Below are positions 19,801 through 30,555 of a stretch of 64,000 bases of DNA, one piece after another. The DNA is taken from NCBI GenBank assembly GCA_964016885.1, contig OZ024745.1, forward strand, positions 54,643,800 to 54,707,799. Direction: 5' to 3'. Under the pieces are notes generated by a model. That model ran no database searches and had not been told where the DNA came from. It saw nothing but the letters and a program-made list of their open reading frames with translations. How positions within the stretch are numbered: the stretch's first letter is position 1; each line of letters begins with the position of its first letter. The stretch comes from Eledone cirrhosa (lineage: Eukaryota > Mollusca > Cephalopoda > Octopoda > Eledonidae). The position numbers were made by a program, and so were the translations under genes.

Positions 19801-21358
19801 GTAGATAAATAAATAAATAAATAAATAGATAAATAGATATGTTTCTTGCCACCAGGGCATCAAAAGTGGGACAAGTACAATGGGGCGAGTTTACAAAACA
19901 AGGCGTCCTCAGTAAGGAGGAGGCAATAACAATATATAAAAATAAAATAAAATATAACAAAAAATAAAATTTATAACAAAGTCCTCAATAGAGAGGAGGC
20001 GCCTTGGGGGGTCGCACACACCCCCGAAAAAAAGTGTACAACCCTTTTCCTCGGGAGCACAGAGAAGGGGTTCTCCCTTGGTCTTTCATCTTCCTCACCT
20101 ATAGTCTGATGTAGAGTGAAGGCCCATTCACACGGGCCATTCTCGCCACTTTCACCCATCTTTCATAAAAACGGCTGGGGTGCAGCACCTCTCTCTCCAT
20201 CCTGATCCTTCTTCCGAAATGATATCGGAAGAAACGGACCAGTTGTTGGCCAGAGAGAAAGGTGTGTGACCTCAGTCCTTTCAGACGCGTCCACCATACA
20301 AGCTCTTTCGCCATGGCTATTACGCACAGAAACACCGCCTCTTCTTCGTTTTTGAAGAGGGGAGGCGGCTTGATCGTTACAATAGACTCGGTGGTCAACC
20401 GGATCGGTCCCACCCTTGACAGCAGTCGTTCGACATAGCCCCACAGATCAGCAATGCCCGAGCAGTGTACCAATGTGTGTGCAACGGTTTCCTCGTCGCA
20501 CACGCATCTGGGACAGATCTTTTTCGAGGGGTCTCTACCCGGGCGCCCGTGTCTGTAGAGCCTTTCTCGAACGGGCAGAGACCTTCTGTAGCATTGCCAG
20601 GCCAGGGACCTCTGGAAGTTATCCATGGGTCCCGGGCTGAATGTCCTACCGAACAGGTTGGCCAGTTCGTCTTCCTCCATGCCTAGGGCTTCTCCGAGGG
20701 CGTCGTCGCACCGGCTAACCACCAGCCCTCTATAGAATGACGAGGTGGATTCTCCACTGACAGCCGGGTCTGCCTGCCAGAGTGCCGTGAGCGCCTGGGC
20801 ACACTTGGTGTGCCAGGCGCCCAGTTTTCTCGGTCTTTGCTTGACCCAGGATTGCAGCTCGGTGAGTGAGACGAGTCTGGGAAAGGCTCGCCTCACAAAC
20901 GGGGCCCACACCGGTTGACCGGAGAGGAATACCTGAAGGTGCCGTAGCCTTAATGCGTGTTTACGTATCATTAGCCACGGCATCCCAAGCCCTCCTTTCG
21001 AAGGGTGTTGACAGCAGATGGATCTCCTCATCATAGCAGCCCGCTTCTTCCAAAGGAATTAGAAGAGTGCGCGCTCCATTTTGGCGAGCGTTTCCCTTGG
21101 GCAAGGCACAACGGTCAGGCGGTAGTAGATGACGGACGCTATATAAGTGTTCGCCACCTCCGCCCGACCTTTCAGGGACAGTTTGCACTCGGCCCTCTTC
21201 TGGGTCAGTGCAAACACCCTGTTCGTTACCTCACCCCAGTTCTTCTCCACCTGGAGGTCTGGTCCGAACCAGACCCCGAGCAACTTCACCGGGCCCTCCG
21301 TTCAGCGCCCGACGACGCCATCGAATAAATAGATAAATAGATAAATAAATGAATAGAT
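19801..21358 (-). mobile_element. 5'-truncated G+C-rich LINE (family D), RT C-terminal half and zinc-binding tail
   Basis: Reading on the minus strand from about 21324: GPVKLLGVWFGPDLQ, NWGEVTNRVFAL and CKLSLKGRAEVANTYI (thumb region of a non-LTR RT), then an in-frame TAA at 21061-21059, then a 311-codon open frame (21034-20099). That frame carries GGLGMPWL, WQCYRRSLPVRERLYRHG and a zf-RVT-like CPRC...H...C cluster (residues 174-191), and ends with a stop. It lacks the endonuclease and the RT catalytic box, so it is a 5'-truncated copy. The reading frame is intact except for one nonsense codon, and G+C is far above its surroundings, which suggests a recent insertion. The 3' untranslated part reaches about 19840. 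Both ends lie in the same TTTA/TCTA repeat. Clade not assigned (Tx1/L1-like is possible). Confidence 0.8.
20099..21034 (-). CDS. LINE family D RT C-terminal reading frame (311 codons)
   Basis: This is the longest open frame in the window. Residues 1-40 continue the RT thumb (SICCQHPSKGGLGMPWL). The middle is helical and rich in Trp, Arg and Leu. Residues 174-191 hold C-x2-C...H-x4-C (CPRC and HTLVHC), a zinc-binding module usual at the C-terminus of plant and animal L1-type RTs. The ATG at 21034 is not the native start. The same frame continues upstream past a single TAA to about 21310. It is part of a retrotransposon, not a host gene. The retained frame over 311 codons is unusual here, where the other LINE copies are riddled with stops. 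Confidence 0.75.
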   Translation of the reverse strand: MMRRSICCQHPSKGGLGMPWLMIRKHALRLRHLQVFLSGQPVWAPFVRRAFPRLVSLTELQSWVKQRPRKLGAWHTKCAQALTALWQADPAVSGESTSSFYRGLVVSRCDDALGEALGMEEDELANLFGRTFSPGPMDNFQRSLAWQCYRRSLPVRERLYRHGRPGRDPSKKICPRCVCDEETVAHTLVHCSGIADLWGYVERLLSRVGPIRLTTESIVTIKPPPLFKNEEEAVFLCVIAMAKELVWWTRLKGLRSHTFLSGQQLVRFFRYHFGRRIRMEREVLHPSRFYERWVKVARMARVNGPSLYIRL

Positions 21359-21929
21359 GTGTATATCATGTTATAGATAATTGTTTTAATGAGTTATGAG
21401 GGATATTGATTTTGTATTTAATGTAAGTAAATATGTTAAATTAAATTAAATTAAATGAGTTAATAAGAATATTTATATTTATATATTTTAAAATGAGATG
21501 ATAGGGAAAAACTCCAGTTTAGTTTATTTATTCGTTAGTATGAGACTATTTAGTCAAAATAAGTATAAATGTTGAAAGATATATTTAGCCAATTAGTGGT
21601 TATAATAAAAGATATTGAAAAAATATAAAAGAATTGAGAAAAAGAGATAAGAAATGTTTAAAAGAGATAAAAATTAAAGAAATAAAAAATAAAGAATTAA
21701 AAATTATTAAGATTAAAATAACAATTAAAATTAAAATTAAAATTAAAAAAAATTAGAATTATATATGTATATATTTTATGAATCTTTAAGAAGTGAAATT
21801 ATAGCAAATGTTATAGATATTATTTAGAGATATCAATATATATTAAAACCAAGTGGATAAGATTGTTATGGAAATAAGTAGAAATATTATAAGTGTAATT
21901 ATAATTTATATATAGTTCTAAATGTTGAA
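21359..21929. other. Very A+T-rich region
   Basis: Contains imperfect TTAAA and AAATTAAAATTA repeats (near 21430 and 21720). No gene seen. Confidence 0.45.
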
Positions 21930-22370
21930 TTCAGGCGATGTCTACAAGAATTAAATAAATTCGTTCTTAGATTAATAGAGTTCTTACATCTAAGTGTGAA
22001 AAAAATTTCCTTAACTCACAATTTGCAGAATCTAGATAAAGCTGTTTCGTTACGCGGGTGCTTTCGAAATTATTTCACAAGTTAATGAATAGTCCATATT
22101 CTTGCATTTTAAGTTCCATATCAGGTTTGAAAGAGAAGTTGAAGATTTTTTATCAAATCTTTTGAAAGAGCATTTGTGATTATTCTAGCGACTTTTAAAT
22201 TCTGTAGAAGTTGCACTTACATAGTTAAATATATTATCACTGGTTTTGACTGTACATTTATAGACCACGTTCTTATCTAAACACTTATTTTGTAAAGGAC
22301 AGTTTAATTTAATTCTACAGTTACATTTTGCGGAGTTGTTGTTATTCAGAACGGTACTATTATGTTGTAT
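21930..22370 (-). mobile_element. GIY-YIG endonuclease fragment, Cys-rich subtype
   Basis: Minus-strand translation starting near 22365 gives CNCRIKLNCPLQNKCL, VVYKCTVKTSDNIFNYV and FKSR-stop-NNHKCSF, then STSLSNLIWNLK and, after stops and shifts, a degenerate tail. The pattern C-x-C-R...CPL...C, VYK, FK-R-x-N-H-K-x-S-F, T-x-LS-x-x-IW-x-LK is that of a second GIY-YIG subtype common in Penelope-like retroelements. The catalytic-region Arg/Glu context is broken by stops. It is distinct from the 18.4-kb and 14.5-kb fragments. Confidence 0.62.
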
Positions 22371-22435
22371 ATTGTTAGAGATATTACTGCTATTTTGGTT
22401 ATTTTGGTTAGGGTTTAAATTTCTATCAAGTTCGT

Positions 22436-22760
22436 ATCAATGGCAATCTCTTCGATGGCCATTACGATCTCCCTCAAGATCTTCTATTGACTCCGGCACT
22501 TGAAAGGGGTCTACGTGGATATGACAAAAAGCTGTTTCACCGCCGCTTTCGCCTAAATAGACGAAAAGCTGCTTTCTCGATCCGCATCTCTGGACCCTGG
22601 AATCGGCTTCCAGAAGAAGTAGTCAACGCGTCAACCACGCAACAATTCAAGGCGAAATTGGACCGGTGTTGGACCACTGTGTTTCCGACTGTGTAAATGT
22701 TGCCCCCTCCCCTCCTTACATGGCATCTGAAGCATCTATGTTTTAATTTCTGCCAAATAT
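22436..22760 (+). mobile_element. LINE C-terminal fragment (family C) with 3' tail
   Basis: The open frame from about 22439 to the TAA at 22694 reads NGNLFDGHYDLPQDLL, KKLFHRRFRLNRRKAAFS and WNRLPEEVVNA, then FKAKLDRCW. R-x-R...FS-x-R...WN-LP-x-x-VV-x-A...FK-x-x-LD is the usual extreme C-terminus of CR1/L2/Jockey-type non-LTR RTs. The piece is uninterrupted but isolated, so it is a strongly 5'-truncated insertion. About 60 bp of 3' untranslated sequence ends TTGAATTAAATTGAA before a (CA)n tract. Confidence 0.72.
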
Positions 22761-22768
22761 ATTGAATT

Positions 22769-22775
22769 AAATTGA

Positions 22776-22809
<34 letters not shown>

Positions 22810-22833
22810 ACACACACACACACACACACATAT
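22769..22833. repeat. (CA)n microsatellite
   Basis: About 55 bp of CA repeat with two CG variants, directly at the end of the LINE fragment. Confidence 0.95.
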
Positions 22834-23110
22834 ATAATTTATTTATATTCATATATGGAACAAAAGCGCTACATATGGTTTCAAGACTCATTATTGACCT
22901 TATCACGAAATTATATATATATTAGATGAATTTATAGCTTAAACGCAAGCTATGCTATTCTAATGCCATCCTCAATGATTACATACGAAATATTTTTTTT
23001 AAGGGGACTTCATATTTGCTAAGATTATCAGAGGCTTATAATGCTGATCGGTATTGAATTAAACAGTTCACTGGAAAAGAAAGAGTAAAATAGTAGCTTA
23101 TTCCTCCTTT
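22834..23110. other. Anonymous region with a hammerhead 3'-half-like string
   Basis: On the minus strand, 22860-22895 reads TCTTGAAACCATATGTAGCGC. The order GAA, AC...GT, A resembles the GAA/helix III/cleavage part of a short-stem-III hammerhead, but the matching helix I and core are not convincing. No gene. Confidence 0.3.
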
Positions 23111-23172
23111 GTGTTGTATATACATATACACACACATATATATATATATATACTCTCATACACACACACGCG

Positions 23173-23251
<79 letters not shown>

Positions 23252-23270
23252 GGTTGTATATGTGAGGGTG
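23111..23270. repeat. (TA)n/(CA)n microsatellite block
   Basis: TACACA variants lead into about 30 TA units (23177-23240). Confidence 0.93.
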
Positions 23271-25586
23271 CATATAGATATTTATATATGTATATATACA
23301 TTCATACCTACCTACATACAAAAATACATACATACACGCATAATAATGTACAAGGCCCCAGGAATGCTTTTAGGATTAAATAAAAATAAAATAACAGGAC
23401 AACTTTACGATCTTACCTTTATATATATAATAGAATTAAGTACTCCCTGAAGAATTAAAAACACTGAATTCTAATAATTGATTTACTGAGTGGTTGTTGT
23501 TAGCATCTATTTCTGTTCCAGGCAAATCAATGCTTACTACATGAGCATTCGTACTGAGGTACTGAAATGGAAGACTTATATAGATAACATGCTGCGATAA
23601 TGCAACATATCCTGTATGTATAAGTAGATTAATTTTCTCTGGCGTGTGCTGAGCATTCGAAATTATTTGCACGAATAGACATACGCAAACGCTCAGTCTA
23701 CATATAAGCAGAAATGCTTACGTGGAGTCATGCATACATTCACATAACATACATATATACACACACGTCTACACATTCACACACATATACACATAAGAGA
23801 TTAGAGCATAATTTTTCTTCCCTCACCAAACTAATTATCAACTATTTAATATATACTGTCTCCTCTGTGTTACAAATTCGTCTTTGCAACATACGATTTA
23901 TGTGCATTCATTGAGTGAATAGTAAGCGGCAGGGCTTGACGGAATCTAGCACTATTTCTTTCATATTACTTTGATTTATACGTATTTTGCATTTTTGTCT
24001 TTGTTAGTTACATAAGTACATAAGTTGATAGCTCACCTATAGGGCGCTTTTTCTTAACGGCGGAATTCTACTGTCTTCCTCTTTAGAATCTGTAGATTCT
24101 GCTATAGTGGGAAACTGCTATCACTATCACCAAGAAGTTCCATTTTGACTCTGGCAATCTTGAATGAAATCTCCTGTTAGGATTACGACTGAACTCCACT
24201 GACGATTTAATCTGTTAGTCCTAATTATGTTATATTTGTAATTAGTGAAAATATTGCATGACTTCTGTGTGTAGTGCTCGCTGATGTACCAGCTGTAAAC
24301 AGGACGGTGCAATGAAACTATACAATTAGGAGCATGATTTCGCTTCCCACTCAAAGCCGTTTGGCCACTATTTAACGAATAGTGTCCCGACTGAGGTGCA
24401 AATTCTTATTTACAATTTATGATTTTTTAAAATTCATTGAGTGAGTGGACAGCTGCAGAGTGAAACGGAATCTATACGGTTAACTCGTTATACTTAATTT
24501 TGACTCTGGAGTTCTGTGTCGTCCGTTTGTGCTTTTATTTAAAAAAAATAATGTTTTAGGTTTTCCCCTTAAAAAACGTTGTTCAAACTGCTTGACGTCA
24601 CATAGAATTCTATGTATACTTGCAGCTAAATTACAGTACCGTTGGTAGGGTCGAAACTGCCTAAGTCCGTCTCAATGGCCGATAACCTTGGAGTTCTGTA
24701 TCCTTCGTTTGTATTCTTATTTTTTCAAAAATATTTTTTTAGTGTTTCTCCTTAAAAAAAAGTTTTTCGTTTTGCCTCGTCTCTGTTCGTTGTCATGACC
24801 TCTCTTTGTTGATTTTCTTAAGTTTACACACACACACACATACACATATGTATATATATACATCCTCTTCCCTTTCCTGTAACTCCTGAGGGAGTCGTAG
24901 GGACGCTGTAGCTGTTTCGACATCGGTGCTATAATTTTGCGAGACCGTTAATAGACATTTTATCGAATCTTGTAAATTACAAAGTATAAGGTTTGAGGTA
25001 TGTAATGGTAATAGTGAGAAGTATATAGTGTATCTGTGTAATCTGTCGACATAAAGAACTGAAGACATTTATTGAGTGAAACGTGTGGCCAATTAAGGAA
25101 TTTCCATGGAAATGGTATAGAATATGATCCAGAGATACATAATAAACAGCCAGCAGTGTCAGAATGACAAGCATCTAAGACAATTACATTTGAATTCCTG
25201 CCTGCTTGCAACATTCGTGGAAGCACACTCGATTCTTGTGCTGTTAATAAATAGACATGTTTCTTAAATAATTATCTCCAATGTATTACCTGTATTAGAA
25301 ACTGAAATTTAATTGGCACTATCCTTTGCTACAATTCAATTGCATGTGAGCAATCGATCAATTCAAATAATTTCACTACATCTGCTATCTTCTGCAAAAT
25401 ACCCAAACGTCCATGGTTCTTAAACGAAATGATATTCCCAAAATTGGTTTTACACATGTAAAGTATACAGACATTGTTACAATATTATTTTGGTTGTTCA
25501 CTATGACATTTTGGCTGCAATTATTTATATGTTCGAATTCCAAAGATAAGAAATGAGATGCTGTAAGAACTGCATGCATGCACCAT

Positions 25587-25589
<3 letters not shown>
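23271..25589. other. Anonymous region, 2.3 kb
   Basis: Mixed A+T-rich DNA with TACA-type words to 23345 and a (CA)n at 24828-24845. A weakly repeated phrase (TTTTGACTCTGG / CTTGGAGTTCTGT.TCC.TTTGT) occurs near 24500 and 24690. No reading frame has recognisable protein motifs. Confidence 0.4.

Positions 25590-25624
<35 letters not shown>
25590..25624. repeat. (TA)n microsatellite
   Basis: About 17 TA units. Confidence 0.93.
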
Positions 25625-25626
<2 letters not shown>

Positions 25627-25930
25627 AATATAAATTAGCGAGAATCGCATTTCGGCTAGTGGAAATTAGCGAAAAACAACTTCCGAATTGTGTGGCAAGC
25701 GCTCGATAGATACGAGTGTACTAGAGCAATAAACATACGTTAAAAAGCCCATACACACTGAGGCGATGGTTAAACCATTAACCGCAAAGCCCAAAAAGCG
25801 AGCAAGCTATTAGGGTCAAACAAATAATAATATATGATTGAAACATTTACCAGGACCCTCGGAAATGGTGGTAAAATCCGGTATAGCGTTTCTGCAACTC
25901 CTAAATCAAGTACTGTCTGCTTAAACAAAT
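25625..25930. other. Anonymous spacer
   Basis: No feature assigned. Confidence 0.4.
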
Positions 25931-26118
25931 AATTGTTTTTACGTTTGGCACAATGCCAGCAATTACCCATTGCATTACTGGTACTTAATTTTATCGACCC
26001 TGTAAGGATGAAAGGCAAAGTTAACCTCGACGGGATTTGAACTCAGAATGGCAAGGGCCATAACTCTATACGTCAAAGCATGGCGTCCGACCCTCTACCG
26101 ATACTGCCAATCGACCTG
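25931..26118 (-). mobile_element. tRNA-derived SINE, near full length
   Basis: Starts (plus) AATTGTTTTTACGTTTGGCA, contains CGACCCTGTAAGGATGAAAG and GGGATTTGAACTCAG, and ends with the inverse of the A-box (CCCTCTACCGATACTGCC). Both pol III boxes are present on the minus strand. Confidence 0.9.
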
Positions 26119-26849
<731 letters not shown>

Positions 26850-27350
26850 TTGATAAAACTTTCAATCACTTACTCTCAGGTGAATTATTTAGGTTTATAG
26901 CTATAAATATACAATAAATGCACCTATTAGAAAGAGAAATATAACAAACATGCATTAACATGAATTCTGGTACATTATTTTCATTGTCGACTAGGTCTTA
27001 GTATGTATTCGTCATTGCTATTTCAGCGGTTACAAATATCGCTGGATGCCCAGCTATTTAAGCCGATAATAAAATTACTGTTATTTTCATATTTCTACAA
27101 CATTTACGACTCTCTGATATCTGTACGACTAACTATATATACAATTACATACAAATGTGCCAATAAAGTTATGTATCATACCAACAATCATAGGCATTCT
27201 TATACTCAATTCTTAATTCAGTTCTATGTAATAAAATTACGACAAAGAAAGACGTGCTTCAAGATATTGATTTCGTGCAATTATATATCCGATCCTATGG
27301 AAGATAAAATTAATATGTATGTGTGTATTTATACATGCTCCTACTCACTT
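26850..27350 (+). repeat. Copy 1 of a diverged about 500-bp direct duplication
   Basis: Shares order and many words with 28490-28985, such as TACGACTCTCTGATATCT, GCCCAGCTATTTAA and ATATTGATTT, interrupted by small indels. The two copies are about 1.64 kb apart in the same orientation. Neither has a conserved reading frame, so this looks like a duplicated non-coding block or an unclassified repeat. Confidence 0.65.
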
Positions 27351-27482
27351 CTATAGACGCCCCCACCTCACACACAGAGGCACATATACACACGTATATG
27401 CTTATATATATATCTAAATATCTATATCTATAAATGTGTGTGTGTGTGTGTGCGTATGTATATATATATATATATACATATA

Positions 27483-27548
<66 letters not shown>

Positions 27549-27675
27549 TATATGTATATATATATATACATACACACACACACACACACACATTTATCGA
27601 TATAGATATTTATATATATATATAAGCATATACGTGTGTATATGTGCCTCTGTGTGCGAGGTGGGGTGTCTATAG
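27351..27675. repeat. Palindromic block of CA/GT and TA repeats with unique ends
   Basis: The left part (CTATAGACGCCCC, CACAGAGGCACATATACACA) is repeated inverted at the right end, about 100 bp per arm, with TA-rich DNA between. The unique end sequences show a true inverted duplication, not just self-complementary microsatellite. Confidence 0.75.
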
Positions 27676-27835
27676 AATATATATATATATATATATATAT
27701 ATGGTCCCGTAACTTCTAGTTGATTCATAGGGGTACCGTAGTTATATAGGGCATTTCTTTGGCATATTAAAGCCTGGCGGTGCCTATCCTTAGCCAGGCT
27801 TTAACACAGTAGTTTTCTTCCAGAGAAGGATAGAA
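27676..27835. other. Spacer with a 12-bp perfect hairpin
   Basis: A (TA)n lies at 27678-27702. TTAAAGCCTGGC (27767-27778) pairs perfectly with GCCAGGCTTTAA (27793-27804) around a 14-base loop. It could be a short RNA hairpin or a transposon remnant. No terminator role can be claimed in this genome. Confidence 0.55.
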
Positions 27836-28002
27836 AGTGAGAGGGACCAAGTGAGAAAGAAAAATAGAGAAAGAATCGATACCAATACTACACTTCTTTC
27901 TGGTCCATGCAAAGTCGAGATTTGAACTCAGAGTGCAGTGAGTCGGAATAAACACAGAAAAACATTCTATCCAACGTTCTAACGACTCAGCCTATTCGTC
28001 CC
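27836..28002 (-). mobile_element. tRNA-derived SINE head, second type
   Basis: On the minus strand GGCTGAGTCGTTAGAACGTTG (A-box-like) is followed about 60 bp later by GAGTTCAAATCTC (B-box-like) and then by a body that differs from the abundant SINE. It resembles the head at 2065-2185. A poly-C run lies just outside. Confidence 0.5.
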
Positions 28003-28489
<487 letters not shown>

Positions 28490-28985
28490 AATCGAGAGAA
28501 ATATATTTAGGCTTTATTGCTATATAGGAAATATGCCTCTTACGAGAAGAATAGAAGCAAATGAATATCATAATGTATTCTGGGAGATTATTTTAATTGA
28601 TCATTTGTCGACTGATTTCGGAATCGTCAGAAAGTAACGCTAGCTTCAGCGGTGCCAACTATCATTGGGTGCCCAGCTATTTAATCTTACAATAAAGATT
28701 ACTCTTATTTTCATCTCTCTACAAAATTTACGACTCTCTGATATCTATCCAGCTATCTACGTATGTAATTACATACGGAAGTATACAAATGCACCAATAA
28801 AGCCGTGTATTATACAAGCATACATGAACATTCTTATAGTGAATTCTTACAATTAACTCAGTTTTATGCAATAAAATTACAAGACGGAGTGGTGTTCATG
28901 ATATTGATTTATTATGCAATTATAAATGCAATTATATGCAAGATAAAACCAATATGTACATGTGTATGTACACATACGCCCACTC
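28490..28985 (+). repeat. Copy 2 of a diverged about 500-bp direct duplication
   Basis: Partner of 26850-27350. Shared words include TACGACTCTCTGATATCT, GCCCAGCTATTTAA and CAATATGTA. A string CTGACGA near 28624 (minus) was checked as a hammerhead core and rejected. Confidence 0.65.
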
Positions 28986-29014
28986 ACGCACATAAAATAG
29001 ACATACACACCCAC

Positions 29015-29017
29015 ACA

Positions 29018-29050
<33 letters not shown>
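29015..29050. repeat. (TA)n microsatellite
   Basis: About 15 TA units just before the broken hammerhead. Confidence 0.93.
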
Positions 29051-29053
<3 letters not shown>

Positions 29054-29089
29054 GAAATGAATACATATGAGTATATACCGTTAAAACAT

Positions 29090-29147
29090 GTTTATATAAA
29101 AATGCACCTACGTACGTTTCGCCCAGAACGGGCTTCTCAAAGGCATA
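29090..29147 (-). ncRNA. Broken hammerhead-like motif (HH5) beside an RT fragment
   Basis: Minus strand: ATGCC and GCAT arms of helix I, core TTGAGA in place of CUGANGA (one base missing and C3 changed), helix II GCCC-GTTCT-GGGC, GAA, then the palindromic helix III ACGTACGT and H17 = A. All elements except the core are well formed. It is judged inactive. It is oriented opposite to the RT fragment that follows. Confidence 0.5.
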
Positions 29148-29159
29148 GAAAACAAAAAA

Positions 29160-29395
29160 ATGATCAGTACGCGACCCAGGATGGGTTTTAAGGTTAAATT
29201 CACATCAGAGTTCCTTCTTCGTTTAAGTACATGTGTTGTTACTGACAGGACTATGTATCTCAACCACCAGATAGTCAACTTCCTGGACGTAACCCTGGAG
29301 TTGAGTACGGGCCTATACAAACCATACCATAAGCCCGGGGAGATTCTGACTTATATAAACTATGCATCTAACCACCAACCAAGTATAGACACACA
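29160..29395 (+). mobile_element. Penelope-type RT fragment
   Basis: The frame from 29160 reads MGFKVKFTSEFL and then VNFLDVTLELSTGLYKPYHK followed by ILTYINYASNHQPSI. The motif F-L-D-V-T-L...Y-K-P-Y-x-K-P...Y-I-x-x-x-S-N-H-x-P is a signature of the region after the catalytic YADD box in Penelope-like and related GIY-YIG-linked RTs. The open frame ends in (CA)n low complexity. It is a short, isolated scrap, not a gene. With the adjacent inverted hammerhead motif it supports a Penelope-like origin for the ribozymes of this window. Confidence 0.7.
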
Positions 29396-29468
29396 CACAC
29401 ACACACACCAACACACACATATATATATACACACGCGTATACACACACACACACACATATATATACAC
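29386..29468. repeat. (CA)n microsatellite
   Basis: Imperfect CA repeats with TA interruptions that truncate the RT fragment. Confidence 0.93.
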
Positions 29469-29983
29469 TCAGAAAATGGTGAGGTTGTAAGATAAGGGTG
29501 TTTGAGAAGGTGGTCGTAAACCTACTCTCCTGCTGCTTTTATTTCATTAGTTGACCTTTGATGAGTATATAATGGCATAGCTGAATCAACTCTTCCAAAT
29601 CCATAAAGAATATCTTCTACAAATTTCTATATCAAAGATGAATTTAGCTGCTTGTCTGGGTTTTAATGAGGTGTAAGATACATGTCTTTTGATAAGAATG
29701 GGATGATTCATTAACACCACACGCCACACCTCAGACACATCCACATCTCTCTTATATATAGTCACACATTTCAACACAACCTGATCTCAGTTTGACAATC
29801 GCCACAGACAGACGAATGCAAGAAAGTTCTCCAACCCAAGTTAACCAGGAATCTCTAAAATTCTTCCCACCGAAGTTAATAAAGACTTACTGGATCTACC
29901 AACTCATAATATTATAAAATTATAACATTAAATCATAAAATATGTTTTAACACTACAAGTGAAGTCATTCTTTTCCTTTTTTT

Positions 29984-29985
<2 letters not shown>
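29469..29985. other. Anonymous spacer
   Basis: No feature assigned. Confidence 0.4.

Positions 29986-30020
<35 letters not shown>
29986..30020. repeat. (TA)n microsatellite
   Basis: About 16 TA units. Confidence 0.93.
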
Positions 30021-30023
<3 letters not shown>

Positions 30024-30163
30024 TAAATCTACCACTCAATGGTATAAAGAACTCAATGTAATCCGTATGTAGAAGATGTCGTGAAGCAAAGTTTAAAATA
30101 CAAAAATCTTTTTTATCAACGATATAATTCAATTGGATACAGAGTCAACATAGAAATATTAAA

Positions 30164-30476
30164 ACAATGAAATTAAACACAAAACTGTTAATTCATAGTA
30201 AAACACATTATTTTACGATCGTTTCTGGGAGGTAGTTCCCTGTATGTTCATTCAATTATTGATCTATGTAAATATATATTACAAAATATTATAGTAAGAA
30301 AAAGATACATACATCTTCACTACCGGTCGTCTTCAGAAATAATGATATTTTGTAATACGTTTTACATAGATCAATAATTGAATGAACATACAGGGAACTA
30401 CCCCCCCCCCCCCCAGAAACGATCGTAAAATAATGTGTTTTACTATGAATTAACAGTTTTGTGTTTAATTTCATTG

Positions 30477-30478
<2 letters not shown>
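30164..30478. repeat. Foldback element with about 130-bp inverted arms
   Basis: The left arm (30164-30292) and right arm (30338-30478) are near-perfect inverses (ACAGTTTTGTGTTTAATTTC, CAATAATTGAATGAACATAC). The right arm contains a C16 run where the left arm keeps a TCCC-like sequence. The loop, read on the minus strand, has CTGAAGACGACCGGTAGTGAA, which recalls a hammerhead core and GAA, but the residue pair flanking the cleavage site would be G-C and not A-U. (TA)n tracts lie at both sides. Confidence 0.82.
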
Positions 30479-30542
<64 letters not shown>

Positions 30543-30555
30543 CGTGTGTGTGTAT
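30479..30555. repeat. (TA)n(GT)n microsatellite
   Basis: About 25 TA units, then GT repeats, at the right border of the foldback. Confidence 0.94.

Noticed and set aside
22487..22696. 69-codon frame as a host protein
   Set aside because: Its R-x-R...WN-LP...FK-x-x-LD pattern is the C-terminus of a non-LTR RT.
28600..28640. Minus-strand CTGACGATTCCGAAATC as a hammerhead core
   Set aside because: Only four bases lie between core and GAA, so no helix II can form, and helix I does not pair. The duplicated block lacks it.
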